From assembly GCA_000437895.1 (NCBI GenBank), contig FR902156.1, positions 1 through 12,778 of the forward strand: 12,778 nucleotides of DNA, read 5' to 3'. The notes beneath the pieces were generated by a model. The model had not been told where the DNA came from. It did no database searches and saw only the letters and a program-made list of their open reading frames with translations. The DNA comes from Clostridium sp. CAG:914 (lineage in GTDB: Bacteria > Bacillota_I > Bacilli_A > RF39 > UBA660). Position 1 is the stretch's first letter, and every line of letters starts with the position of its first letter. Position numbers and translations under genes: made by a program. Positions 6,394-12,778 of the stretch are shown here, piece after piece.

Positions 6394-8541
6394 ATGAAAG
6401 ATAAGAATAATACAAATACTGTTAGAATTAACAAGATGGTATATTTGCTTGTCTTTCTTTTATTTATGTTTTTTATAATGTGGCTTTCATATATTACTTT
6501 AGTTAATTATAAAGTGGGAGATACAGATATTGAAACATTTATTGCTAATAGGAATATAAATGAGGAAATTATTATGCCTGATCGTGGTAGTATATATGAT
6601 AGAAATGGTAGTGTACTTGCTCAAGATGTATCTAGTTATACTGTTATTGCTTATTTGGATCCAAATAGAAGTGAAGATGGTAAGGAATTACGTCATGTTA
6701 AAGATAAAGAAGGGACGGCTAAGGCTCTTGAGCCTTTGATTAATATGTCTTATGATAGAATTTTAGAATTACTTAATAAAGATTTGTATCAAGTTGAGTT
6801 AGGTCCTGGTGGTAGAAATTTAAGTCAATTAGAGATGGAAGCAATTAAAGGACTTAATTTGCCTGGTATTGATTTTATTAAGAGTAGTAAAAGATATTAT
6901 CCAAATGGGGATTTTGCTTCTTATTTGCTTGGATATACTAAAGATAAGGAAGATGAAGATGGTAATGTTTGGAAAGTTGGGGAACTTGGTATTGAAGGGT
7001 ATTATAATAAAGAATTAAGTGGTACTAGTGGGTATGTTAAATATGAAAAGGATTTAAGGGGATATAAGATTGCTAATTCTAATGAATATAAGGTTGATGC
7101 TGTTAATGGAAGTGATATATATTTAACTATTGATAATACTATACAGTTATTTGTGGAAGAAGCTTTTAAGGAAGCTTATGCTGGTAGTGAGGCTAAGAAG
7201 GGAATTATGGTTGTAGCTGATGCTAAGAGTGGTGAAATATTAGGATATACTAGTAGTCCTTCTTTTAATCCTAATGAAAGGAATATGACTAGTTATTTAG
7301 ATTCTTTGGTTAGTTATGTTTATGAGCCTGGTAGTACTATGAAGATATTTAGTTATTTGTGTGCTATTACTAGTGGTAAATATAATGGTAGTGATACATA
7401 TTTATCTGGTAGTAAAACTTATGTTTCGGCTAAGAATCCTAATGATACGACTACTATTCGTGATTGGAATAGGATTGGTTGGGGTAATATTACGTATGAT
7501 TTTGGTTTTGCTATGTCTAGTAATATTGCTGTAGCTAATATATTGGAAAATTTTATTACTAAGGAAGATCTTAGAACTTGTTATAAAAACTATGGATTTG
7601 GTTCTAAAACAGGTATTACATTAAATGGAGAGTTAGCTGGAAGTGTTAAGTTTACTTATGATGTAGAAGCTGCTACGGCTGGATATGGTCAAGGTATAAC
7701 AATTACACCAATTCAAATGATAAGAGCTTTAACTATGATAGCTAATGATGGGGTAATGTTATCTCCGTATGTTGTTAAAGAAATTAAAAATGAAGATAAT
7801 ACTAGTACGGTATTTGAAAGAAAAGAAATTGGTAATTATGCTAGTCATGAAGATATTGTTAAAATAAAAGAACTTATGAAAAGTGTTATATTACCAGATG
7901 CTTCTATAGCTACAGGATCAGGATATTATATGGAAGGATATGACTTGATTGGTAAGACTGGTACTGCTTCTATATTTGATATGCAAAAGGGTAAATATTT
8001 AGATGATGAAAATCAGTTTGTTTATTCTTTTGCTGGTTTATATCCAAAGGATGATCCAGAGATAATAATATATTTAGTATTAGAAAGGCCTACTTTAAGT
8101 ACTACATATATGGCTCCTGCTGTTAAAAAAGTGGTGGCTAATGTTAGTAAATATTTGAATATTGATGAATCTGTTTCTAATGATGAAAAAATTATTGTTA
8201 AAGATTATGCTAATAAAGTAACTACTAATGTTGTTAGAGAATTAAATAATAAAGGAATAAAAGTAATTACTTTGGGAGTTGGTAATAAAATAGTAGATCA
8301 ATATCCTAATAAAGATACAGTATTATATAGTAATGATTTAGTGGTATTACTTACTAATAATTATGATAAGAAAATGATAGATTTTAATGGTTTATCATAT
8401 AAAGAAGTTATTAGTATATTAAAACTTATGAGTGTAGACTATAGTGTAGAGGGTTTTGGATATGCTTATGAACAAAATATATTATCTGGAGAAATAATTA
8501 ATGATAAAGTAATTATTAAGATGAAAGAACGATATAATTAA
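6394..8541 (+). CDS. pbpB: Class B penicillin-binding protein (FtsI/Pbp2B type) with PASTA domains
   Basis: A septal peptidoglycan DD-transpeptidase that cross-links stem peptides, acting outside the membrane with the divisome. Its 715 residues are close to Pbp2B of Bacillus. The order is: membrane anchor (about 14-36); dimerisation domain starting with the hallmark RGSIYDRNGSVLA (about 60-72); and transpeptidase domain with STMK (Ser314 nucleophile, Lys317), SSN (375-377) and KTGT (521-524). Two C-terminal PASTA-like repeats follow (about 600-656 and 661-715). PASTA repeats bind peptidoglycan or partners in related proteins. All catalytic motifs are intact. The sporulation paralogue SpoVD has one PASTA domain, so two favour the division enzyme. 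The start is ATG 6394. GGAGAGGA (6373-6380) is rather far at 13 nt, so GTGG at 6384-6387 may help. It has its own promoter after the ftsL terminator. Confidence 0.96.
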   Translation: MKDKNNTNTVRINKMVYLLVFLLFMFFIMWLSYITLVNYKVGDTDIETFIANRNINEEIIMPDRGSIYDRNGSVLAQDVSSYTVIAYLDPNRSEDGKELRHVKDKEGTAKALEPLINMSYDRILELLNKDLYQVELGPGGRNLSQLEMEAIKGLNLPGIDFIKSSKRYYPNGDFASYLLGYTKDKEDEDGNVWKVGELGIEGYYNKELSGTSGYVKYEKDLRGYKIANSNEYKVDAVNGSDIYLTIDNTIQLFVEEAFKEAYAGSEAKKGIMVVADAKSGEILGYTSSPSFNPNERNMTSYLDSLVSYVYEPGSTMKIFSYLCAITSGKYNGSDTYLSGSKTYVSAKNPNDTTTIRDWNRIGWGNITYDFGFAMSSNIAVANILENFITKEDLRTCYKNYGFGSKTGITLNGELAGSVKFTYDVEAATAGYGQGITITPIQMIRALTMIANDGVMLSPYVVKEIKNEDNTSTVFERKEIGNYASHEDIVKIKELMKSVILPDASIATGSGYYMEGYDLIGKTGTASIFDMQKGKYLDDENQFVYSFAGLYPKDDPEIIIYLVLERPTLSTTYMAPAVKKVVANVSKYLNIDESVSNDEKIIVKDYANKVTTNVVRELNNKGIKVITLGVGNKIVDQYPNKDTVLYSNDLVVLLTNNYDKKMIDFNGLSYKEVISILKLMSVDYSVEGFGYAYEQNILSGEIINDKVIIKMKERYN

Positions 8542-8570
8542 TTTACAATTATTTTATATTATGTTACAAT
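8542..8570 (+). promoter_or_regulatory. Extended -10 promoter for the surface-protein operon
   Basis: TTTACA (8542-8547) starts immediately after the pbpB stop. After 17 bp comes TACAAT (8565-8570) with TG at 8562-8563. A perfect AGGAGG Shine-Dalgarno (8585-8590) 4 nt before ATG 8595 suggests high expression. No terminator separates pbpB from it, so some readthrough is also possible. Confidence 0.8.
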
Positions 8571-8594
8571 TGATACAATAGTATAGGAGGATGT

Positions 8595-10436
8595 ATGAAG
8601 AGTGATAAAAAGAAAATATATTTGTTTATTGCAGTAGTAGTAATTGTAGGAATACTTACAACACTTAGTTCTTTTGCGTTATGGACAGTTGCTTCAAATA
8701 ACATAAATGTGGCAGTAAATACATTTCCTCCTTTAGAAGGAAATGTAAGATATACAGAAGGACATTCTATTTTAGCAGGAGATTTACCATTATGTTTAAA
8801 CTATTTGGATGGTATTAATACTACTTTTACAATTGGAAAAGAAAGTACTTTGTCAGAACATTTAGTATATGCTTCTATGCATCTTAAGACAAATGATGAT
8901 AGTTATTTAGCTTATGCTGATGCTATAAATTGGCAAATAAGAACTGCTAGTAGTGCTTTTCCTTTGGCAAGTGGAACACTTGCTGACTTTGCTGTAGGTT
9001 CTAATGTAATGTTAGATAATATTGAAGTTACAACAACGGATACTTCTTATACTTTCTATATTTGGGTTGATAGTAATTATGCTGATGCTATTGCTTTGGC
9101 TGGATTAACTATTGATTTAGAACTTTGGATGGAAGTAAGATATGAGCAATATAATGTTAGACCAGTAGTAAATGAAGGGTTAATACCTGTTGTGTTTGAT
9201 ACAGCAAATGGTACGACTAATGTTAAAAATGGTACGAAAGTTAAAACAATAGGTAAGAATGATAGTAATTGGTATAATTATAGCGAAAAGAAATGGGCTA
9301 ATGCTGTATTAGTAACAAATACTTCTAGAAGTAAATACTTAAATACATCAGGAGTAACTGTATCAGAACCAGATATCCTAGGATATTTTGTATGGATACC
9401 AAGATATAGATATAAAATATGGACTACTGGAGTAAGTAGTAGTGGCAAAGAACAAGAAATAGATATTATATTTGAGGGTAAGAACGAAACTAAGGCTGTA
9501 GCGACTCAAACTGGTGGGTATTATACACATCCGGCATTTACATTTGGGGATACTGAACTTGATGGATTTTGGATAGGTAAATTTGAAACTGGTGGTACTG
9601 CTAATGAGCCTAAAGTTAAACCTGATATAAGGGCTCTTGTTAATCAAAATATATCGACGCAATTTGCAACGGCTCTTAAGTTTGCTGGTGGAACACAATC
9701 TGGTAGTACGGTAACTTTCAATGGAAATATTGAGTATGGATTAACTTCCAAGACGGATAGTCACATGTTAAAGAATAGTGAATGGGGAGCAGTAGCATAT
9801 TTATCTCATAGTAAATATGGAGCAAATAGAGAAGTGTATATAAATAATTCAAGTGGACTTTATACAGGAAGAAGTGGAGGAAACGTTCCTGGTTCTACTC
9901 CAATAAATGGGACTTATACCAATCAAACATCTCCAACACAATATAATTCATATGGATTTTATACATGGGATGGATATTTACTTAATTATAATACCAATAC
10001 TCGAAGTAGTACAAGAGATTTAAATAAAGTAGCAAGTACAACAGGCAATATATATGGAGTATATGATATGTCTGGTGGTGCTTATGAATATGTAATGGGA
10101 AATTATAATAATACAATAGGAAATTCAGGCTTTACAACTTTACCTGATAATAAATATTATGATGTGTATTCATCTGATGTATTTACTGGTACTAGTACTA
10201 CAAATATAAATTTTTGCACATTAGCAACATGTGGTGGTCATGCTCTAAATGAAACAGCAGGTTGGTATAGTGACTCCTCACGTTTTGTTTATTCTAGTTC
10301 TGCTTGGTTTCGCCGTGGAGGGTATTATAATAGTAGTGCTTCAGGAATTTTCTATTTTTACTATCATAGTGGTACTAATGTTACTAGCTTTTCTTTTCGT
10401 ACTTGTTTATCTGATACTACTATAAATTACAGGTGA
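8595..10436 (+). CDS. Secreted surface protein with a C-terminal FGE/C-type-lectin-like domain
   Basis: A 613-residue protein I cannot assign to a named gene. Residues 6-30 are a basic-then-hydrophobic signal or anchor segment ending SSFALW, like SipW-type signal peptides of TasA/camelysin proteins. Residues about 35-180 look like a beta-sandwich (for example SYTFYIWVDSNYADA), matched in the next gene by YYLYIWLDKEE. From 263 the chain has GYFVWIPRYRYKIW, GFWIGKFETGG (324-334), EWGAVAYL (396-403), GNIYGVYDMSGGAYEYVMG (484-502) and WFRRGG...FSFR (571-602). These are the landmarks of the formylglycine-generating-enzyme-like (SUMF1) variant of the C-type lectin fold. The last 48 residues or so are rich in Tyr/Ser/Thr/Asn, as in retroelement-diversified lectin domains. 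No LPXTG or sulfatase-modifying cysteine pattern is seen, so a binding role is more likely than an enzymatic one. It is the first gene of a two-gene operon. Confidence 0.9.
   Translation: MKSDKKKIYLFIAVVVIVGILTTLSSFALWTVASNNINVAVNTFPPLEGNVRYTEGHSILAGDLPLCLNYLDGINTTFTIGKESTLSEHLVYASMHLKTNDDSYLAYADAINWQIRTASSAFPLASGTLADFAVGSNVMLDNIEVTTTDTSYTFYIWVDSNYADAIALAGLTIDLELWMEVRYEQYNVRPVVNEGLIPVVFDTANGTTNVKNGTKVKTIGKNDSNWYNYSEKKWANAVLVTNTSRSKYLNTSGVTVSEPDILGYFVWIPRYRYKIWTTGVSSSGKEQEIDIIFEGKNETKAVATQTGGYYTHPAFTFGDTELDGFWIGKFETGGTANEPKVKPDIRALVNQNISTQFATALKFAGGTQSGSTVTFNGNIEYGLTSKTDSHMLKNSEWGAVAYLSHSKYGANREVYINNSSGLYTGRSGGNVPGSTPINGTYTNQTSPTQYNSYGFYTWDGYLLNYNTNTRSSTRDLNKVASTTGNIYGVYDMSGGAYEYVMGNYNNTIGNSGFTTLPDNKYYDVYSSDVFTGTSTTNINFCTLATCGGHALNETAGWYSDSSRFVYSSSAWFRRGGYYNSSASGIFYFYYHSGTNVTSFSFRTCLSDTTINYR
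10263..10406 (+). other. Candidate DGR variable region in the first surface-protein gene
   Basis: This codes residues 557-604, the end of the lectin-like fold where DGR targets of the TvpA type vary. The frame has W-F-x-R-G-G (571-576), YYNSSASGIFYF (577-588) and SFR (600-602). Residues 585-604 are 20 consecutive codons ending in T or C (for example tac, tat, cat, agt, act, gtt, agc, ttt). This is the NNY pattern left when AAY codons of a template are mutated at adenine. It is weaker evidence than in the second gene, because this AT-rich genome already favours T-ending codons. No template repeat or reverse transcriptase is visible here. Confidence 0.5.
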
Positions 10437-10440
10437 TGTT

Positions 10441-12006
10441 ATGAATAAAAAAACAATGTTTACAATTTTAATAGTGTTGGGGTTAATAATAATATTTACT
10501 GGTGGTACATATGCATATTTGTCTTGGACATCAAATAGTGATGACAATACTAATGTAACTTTTACTAAAGGAGAAGGTTTTAGTTGTAGTGCTGATGGTG
10601 GAGGTAATATAACAACAGGTGAAGTTTCATTAATGCCTACAGATTGTACTAAAAATAGTTCACATGTTATAAAAAGAGAAATAACAGTAAATCCTAGTAT
10701 AACGGATATTAATATGCCAATATATATGAATTTATGGCTTAATGTTAACAGTATGGGTACTGGATTATCTAATAGTAGTAATTTAAAGTATTCATTAACA
10801 ACAAGTAGTACTAATTGTGAAACTGATGTAGTAAGTACAGGTACATTTACTGGTAAAACAGCAGGCGATAAAGTAACTATATTAAACGGTAATACTTACA
10901 CTAGTACTACGACAGAGACATATTACTTATATATATGGCTTGATAAAGAAGAAACAAGTAGTGACACTATAAATCAATCATTTAGTTTATCCTTAGGAGG
11001 TAGCTGTTATAATAAAATGCCTATAACAGCAACAACACTTGCTAGTAAAGCTAATCCAAGTACATTAATGTATGCAGATGCCACCGATAGCCAAAAAGCA
11101 GAAATGTGGACATTCTCTCATGAGGCTACAGAACAATTGGAGGCTACGACAGATTATAGGTATATAGGAAGTAGTCCAAATAACTACATAACATATAATG
11201 ATGAAGTATGGCGAATAATTGGCGTATTTGATGGAAGAATAAAGATAATAAAAGATACTTCAATCGGTAGTATGAGTTGGGATTATAAAAAATCCGGAGT
11301 AGGATCATCAATAGCAGATTATGGTTCTAATGATTGGAGTGATTCCCAACTAATGTATATGCTAAATCCAACAAGTTATAAGTTGAAAGATGGATATAGT
11401 TCAGATGGAACATATATATATGATGGAAGTGGTAATATAATCTATCAATTAGGTTGTAAGCCAGCAAGTATAGCTAGTGGTGCGACTTCATATAGTTGTA
11501 CTACCAATACTTGGACACTAAATAGTACCGCCTTATCGCAAATAAGTGAAGTAACTTATTATTTAGGAGGAACAGTTTATGATTCAGACTCACAATATGG
11601 AACTGCAGAAGAGATATATACTTGGGAAAGAGGAAAAAAGGTATATAATGGTAGACCAACAAAATGGACAGGATTAGTCGGATTAATGTATCCATCGGAT
11701 TATGCCTATACATTTGCAAATGGTGTAGATGATACGTGCTATTCGGTTACCAAAAAATGTAGTAGTTATGATGGTGGAAATCCAAATAGTTCATGGTTGT
11801 ATAAATCTGGTACTTATCAATGGACAGTTTCCCCTTACTCTGATTCTAGGATTACGTATGAGGTGTTCGATGTCTATTATAATGGCCAAGTCGACACCTA
11901 CCAAGTGCGCTATGGCTCTGGGGTTCGCCCCGTCTTGTATCTTCGATCTGGTATCAAATTGCAGGGAAGTGGTGGAAGTGATGATCCATATGAAATTATA
12001 GAGTAA
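10441..12006 (+). CDS. Secreted surface protein with a variable-looking C-terminal binding domain
   Basis: A 521-residue protein without a gene name that I recognise. The N-terminus is a signal or anchor (about 5-23) ending GGTYAYLSWTS, a strong SipW-substrate-like signature, so cleavage after TYA is likely. Residues about 30-188 form a beta-rich TasA-like domain with paired cysteines and YYLYIWLDKEE. From about 245 a second module begins with VWRIIGVFDGRIKII. It continues through LVGLMYPSDYAYTF and SSWLYKSGTYQWTVSP (about 451-465), and ends GVRPVLYLRSGIK...GGSDDPYEI. I recall such endings from gut Firmicute surface proteins; a DUF6273/lectin-like fold is my guess. The start is 4 nt after the previous stop and the Shine-Dalgarno is AGGTGA within that gene's end, so the two are co-translated. 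The 3' end has base and codon use unlike the rest. A terminator follows about 150 bp later. Confidence 0.9.
   Translation: MNKKTMFTILIVLGLIIIFTGGTYAYLSWTSNSDDNTNVTFTKGEGFSCSADGGGNITTGEVSLMPTDCTKNSSHVIKREITVNPSITDINMPIYMNLWLNVNSMGTGLSNSSNLKYSLTTSSTNCETDVVSTGTFTGKTAGDKVTILNGNTYTSTTTETYYLYIWLDKEETSSDTINQSFSLSLGGSCYNKMPITATTLASKANPSTLMYADATDSQKAEMWTFSHEATEQLEATTDYRYIGSSPNNYITYNDEVWRIIGVFDGRIKIIKDTSIGSMSWDYKKSGVGSSIADYGSNDWSDSQLMYMLNPTSYKLKDGYSSDGTYIYDGSGNIIYQLGCKPASIASGATSYSCTTNTWTLNSTALSQISEVTYYLGGTVYDSDSQYGTAEEIYTWERGKKVYNGRPTKWTGLVGLMYPSDYAYTFANGVDDTCYSVTKKCSSYDGGNPNSSWLYKSGTYQWTVSPYSDSRITYEVFDVYYNGQVDTYQVRYGSGVRPVLYLRSGIKLQGSGGSDDPYEIIE
11821..11950 (+). other. Candidate DGR variable region, GC-rich 3' end of the second surface-protein gene
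   Basis: By hand count GC is 32% over 11761-11820, 40% over 11821-11880, 57% over 11881-11940 and 38% over 11941-12000. About 14 of the 41 codons for residues 461-501 end in C, against a strong A/T preference elsewhere. Residues 485-493 run gac acc tac caa gtg cgc tat ggc tct, mostly NNY codons as expected from AAY template codons. The block GGGGTTCGCCCCGTC (11920-11934) then gives invariant-looking GVRPV, like the GC-rich tail (IMH) at the 3' end of DGR variable regions. Function inferred; no template repeat or reverse transcriptase lies in the window. Confidence 0.6.
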
Positions 12007-12044
12007 TAAAAAGTATAAATATTTTAGAGTTGTTAACTTTGGTT

Positions 12045-12160
12045 CAATAAAATCTGGTGTGGAGCAAAATTGAGAATTATTTAATGCTTAATTTTACAAA
12101 ACAATAAAATTCAGTGTGGAGTTGAACTGAAAAAGCAATAAAATCTAGTGTGGAGTTGAG
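12045..12160. repeat. Three imperfect direct repeats after the surface operon
   Basis: Copies begin at 12045, 12102 and 12136, spaced 57 and 34 bp apart. Each starts CAATAAAAT, followed by a variable TC or CT and a conserved GTGTGGAG. The consensus is CAATAAAATCTAGTGTGGAG. Copies 2 and 3 extend into GTTGA; copy 1 diverges there. The last copy runs into the terminator stem. They lie in the non-coding 200 bp between the surface operon and a transposase relic. I do not recognise them; relics of mobile-element ends are possible. Confidence 0.75.
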
Positions 12161-12183
12161 ATGACAAATTGTCATCTCTTTTT
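12158..12183 (+). terminator. Strong intrinsic terminator of the surface operon
   Basis: A 9-bp perfect stem pairs GAGATGACA (12158-12166) with TGTCATCTC (12170-12178) around a 3-nt loop, followed by TTTTT (12179-12183). It has the highest GC content of the three terminators in the window. Confidence 0.88.
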
Positions 12184-12209
12184 CATGTGTTATTATAAAG
12201 TAAATAATA

Positions 12210-12778
12210 ATGATAAGGAGGGATTTATTAAATTATAATTTATCTTTAAAATATATTGCTGAAAAATACAGGGTTTCAATAACATCAATAGAAAACGAAA
12301 TGTTAGATATTATTTCAAGAATATCTAAATATGTGCTAATTTACCTAGAGTAATATCATTTGATGAATTTAAAGCAGATACTGTAGAAGGTAAATATGCA
12401 TTTATAATAAATGATCCAATACATAAGAAAGTATTAGATATATTACCAAGTAGAAAAAAAGAACGTCTATTACAATACTTCACATACTGTAACAATAGAC
12501 ATTCTGTAGAGTTCGTAATATCGGATATGTACGAACCATACTTATTGGTCACAAAAACAATATTTCCCAAAGCAAAGTATGTTGTAGACCGATTTCATTA
12601 TACCACTTATATCATGGATGCGCTAGATAATATAAGAATAAGATTACAAAAATTATATGGAGATAAGAGTAAAGAATATAAATTATTAAAGAATAAGAAG
12701 AATGTTAGTTTATTAAGAAAATATAGTAATGATATAAATTGGTGGTTATTTACAAAAAGATATAAGAATGGTCATATG
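12210..12778 (+). pseudogene. Degraded ISL3-like transposase, frameshifted and cut by the window end
   Basis: The first segment (12210-12353) reads LSLKYIAEKYRVSITSIENEMLDI in one frame, like the helix-turn-helix part of ISL3 transposases, and stops at TAA 12351. The catalytic part continues in another frame from about 12338 to the window end. It has LPRVISFDEFKAD (Asp at 12362), ILPSRKKERLLQYF, VISDMYEPY (Asp at 12524) and VVDRFHY, the DDE landmarks of the family. A 1-nt change near 12334-12340 would rejoin the frames. The usual N-terminal zinc-ribbon region is missing upstream. An AAGGAGG sits at 12216-12222 but no ATG follows at usable distance. I call it a non-functional relic. The third catalytic residue lies beyond the window. 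Confidence 0.85.

Noticed and set aside
6371..6397. An 8-codon reading frame (MERNSGFI) whose stop overlaps the pbpB ATG, suggesting a coupled leader peptide
   Set aside because: It has no Shine-Dalgarno, and its GAGAGGA is more simply read as the distant ribosome site of pbpB.
11729..12001. A second forward frame inside the second surface gene
   Set aside because: No ribosome site, and it overlaps the well-supported C-terminal domain; the shift in base composition makes it open by chance.
12045..12160. CRISPR array
   Set aside because: Only three imperfect copies with unequal spacing (57 and 34 bp) and no cas genes.
12007..12209. Template repeat or reverse transcriptase for the suspected DGR within the window
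   Set aside because: The 200 bp after the surface operon show no similarity to either candidate variable tail, and no reverse transcriptase motif occurs in any frame that I checked.
1..12778. Mycoplasma-type genetic code with UGA as tryptophan
   Set aside because: UGA ends four genes at natural positions (887, 3592, 5986, 10436), and conserved tryptophans are all TGG.

Overview
The window is very AT-rich DNA with short intergenic gaps. UGA is used as a stop codon and tryptophan is encoded by TGG. The gene set (uvrC, holA, mraZ, rsmH, ftsL, a PASTA-containing class B penicillin-binding protein) points to a low-GC Firmicute. An uncultured, walled, gut-type Bacilli or Mollicutes-relative lineage is the best guess. 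It is not a Mycoplasma with recoded UGA. The lineage is inferred from composition and gene content only.

Layout. (1) 62-2650: an unrecognised protein with faint ADP-ribosyltransferase-like features, translationally coupled by an ATGA overlap to the excinuclease gene uvrC. (2) 2689-4574: an extended -10 promoter, an unknown single-pass membrane protein, holA (DNA polymerase III delta subunit) and an intrinsic terminator. (3) 4556-6318: the start of a division and cell wall (dcw) cluster, mraZ-rsmH-ftsL. Its promoter -35 element sits in the preceding terminator hairpin, three 10-bp-phased MraZ boxes lie just upstream of mraZ, and a terminator follows ftsL. (4) 6328-8541: a FtsI/Pbp2B-type transpeptidase with two C-terminal PASTA domains and its own strong promoter. 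(5) 8542-12183: a two-gene surface-protein operon with a strong promoter and a perfect Shine-Dalgarno sequence, ending at a strong terminator. (6) 12210 to the window end: a degraded ISL3-like transposase fragment.

The most interesting part is region 5. Both proteins have an N-terminal membrane or signal segment, a TasA/SipW-substrate-like beta domain and a different C-terminal module. The first ends in a formylglycine-generating-enzyme/C-type-lectin-like fold. The second ends in another module closing with a VRPVLYL-type motif. The last 120-145 bp of each module look like variable regions of a diversity-generating retroelement (DGR). In the first gene there is a run of 20 codons that all end in T or C, at the expected variable face of the fold. 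In the second gene there is an abrupt rise to 57% GC over 60 bp, with many NNC codons and a GC-rich tail. No reverse transcriptase or template repeat is in the window, so the DGR reading is an inference to be tested outside it.

Five promoters share one architecture: TTTACA or a relative, exactly 17 bp, then TANNAT or TAGAAT. In four of the five the -10 is preceded by TGN. This gives a consistent transcription-unit map: gene 1-uvrC, membrane protein-holA, mraZ-rsmH-ftsL, pbp, and the surface pair.
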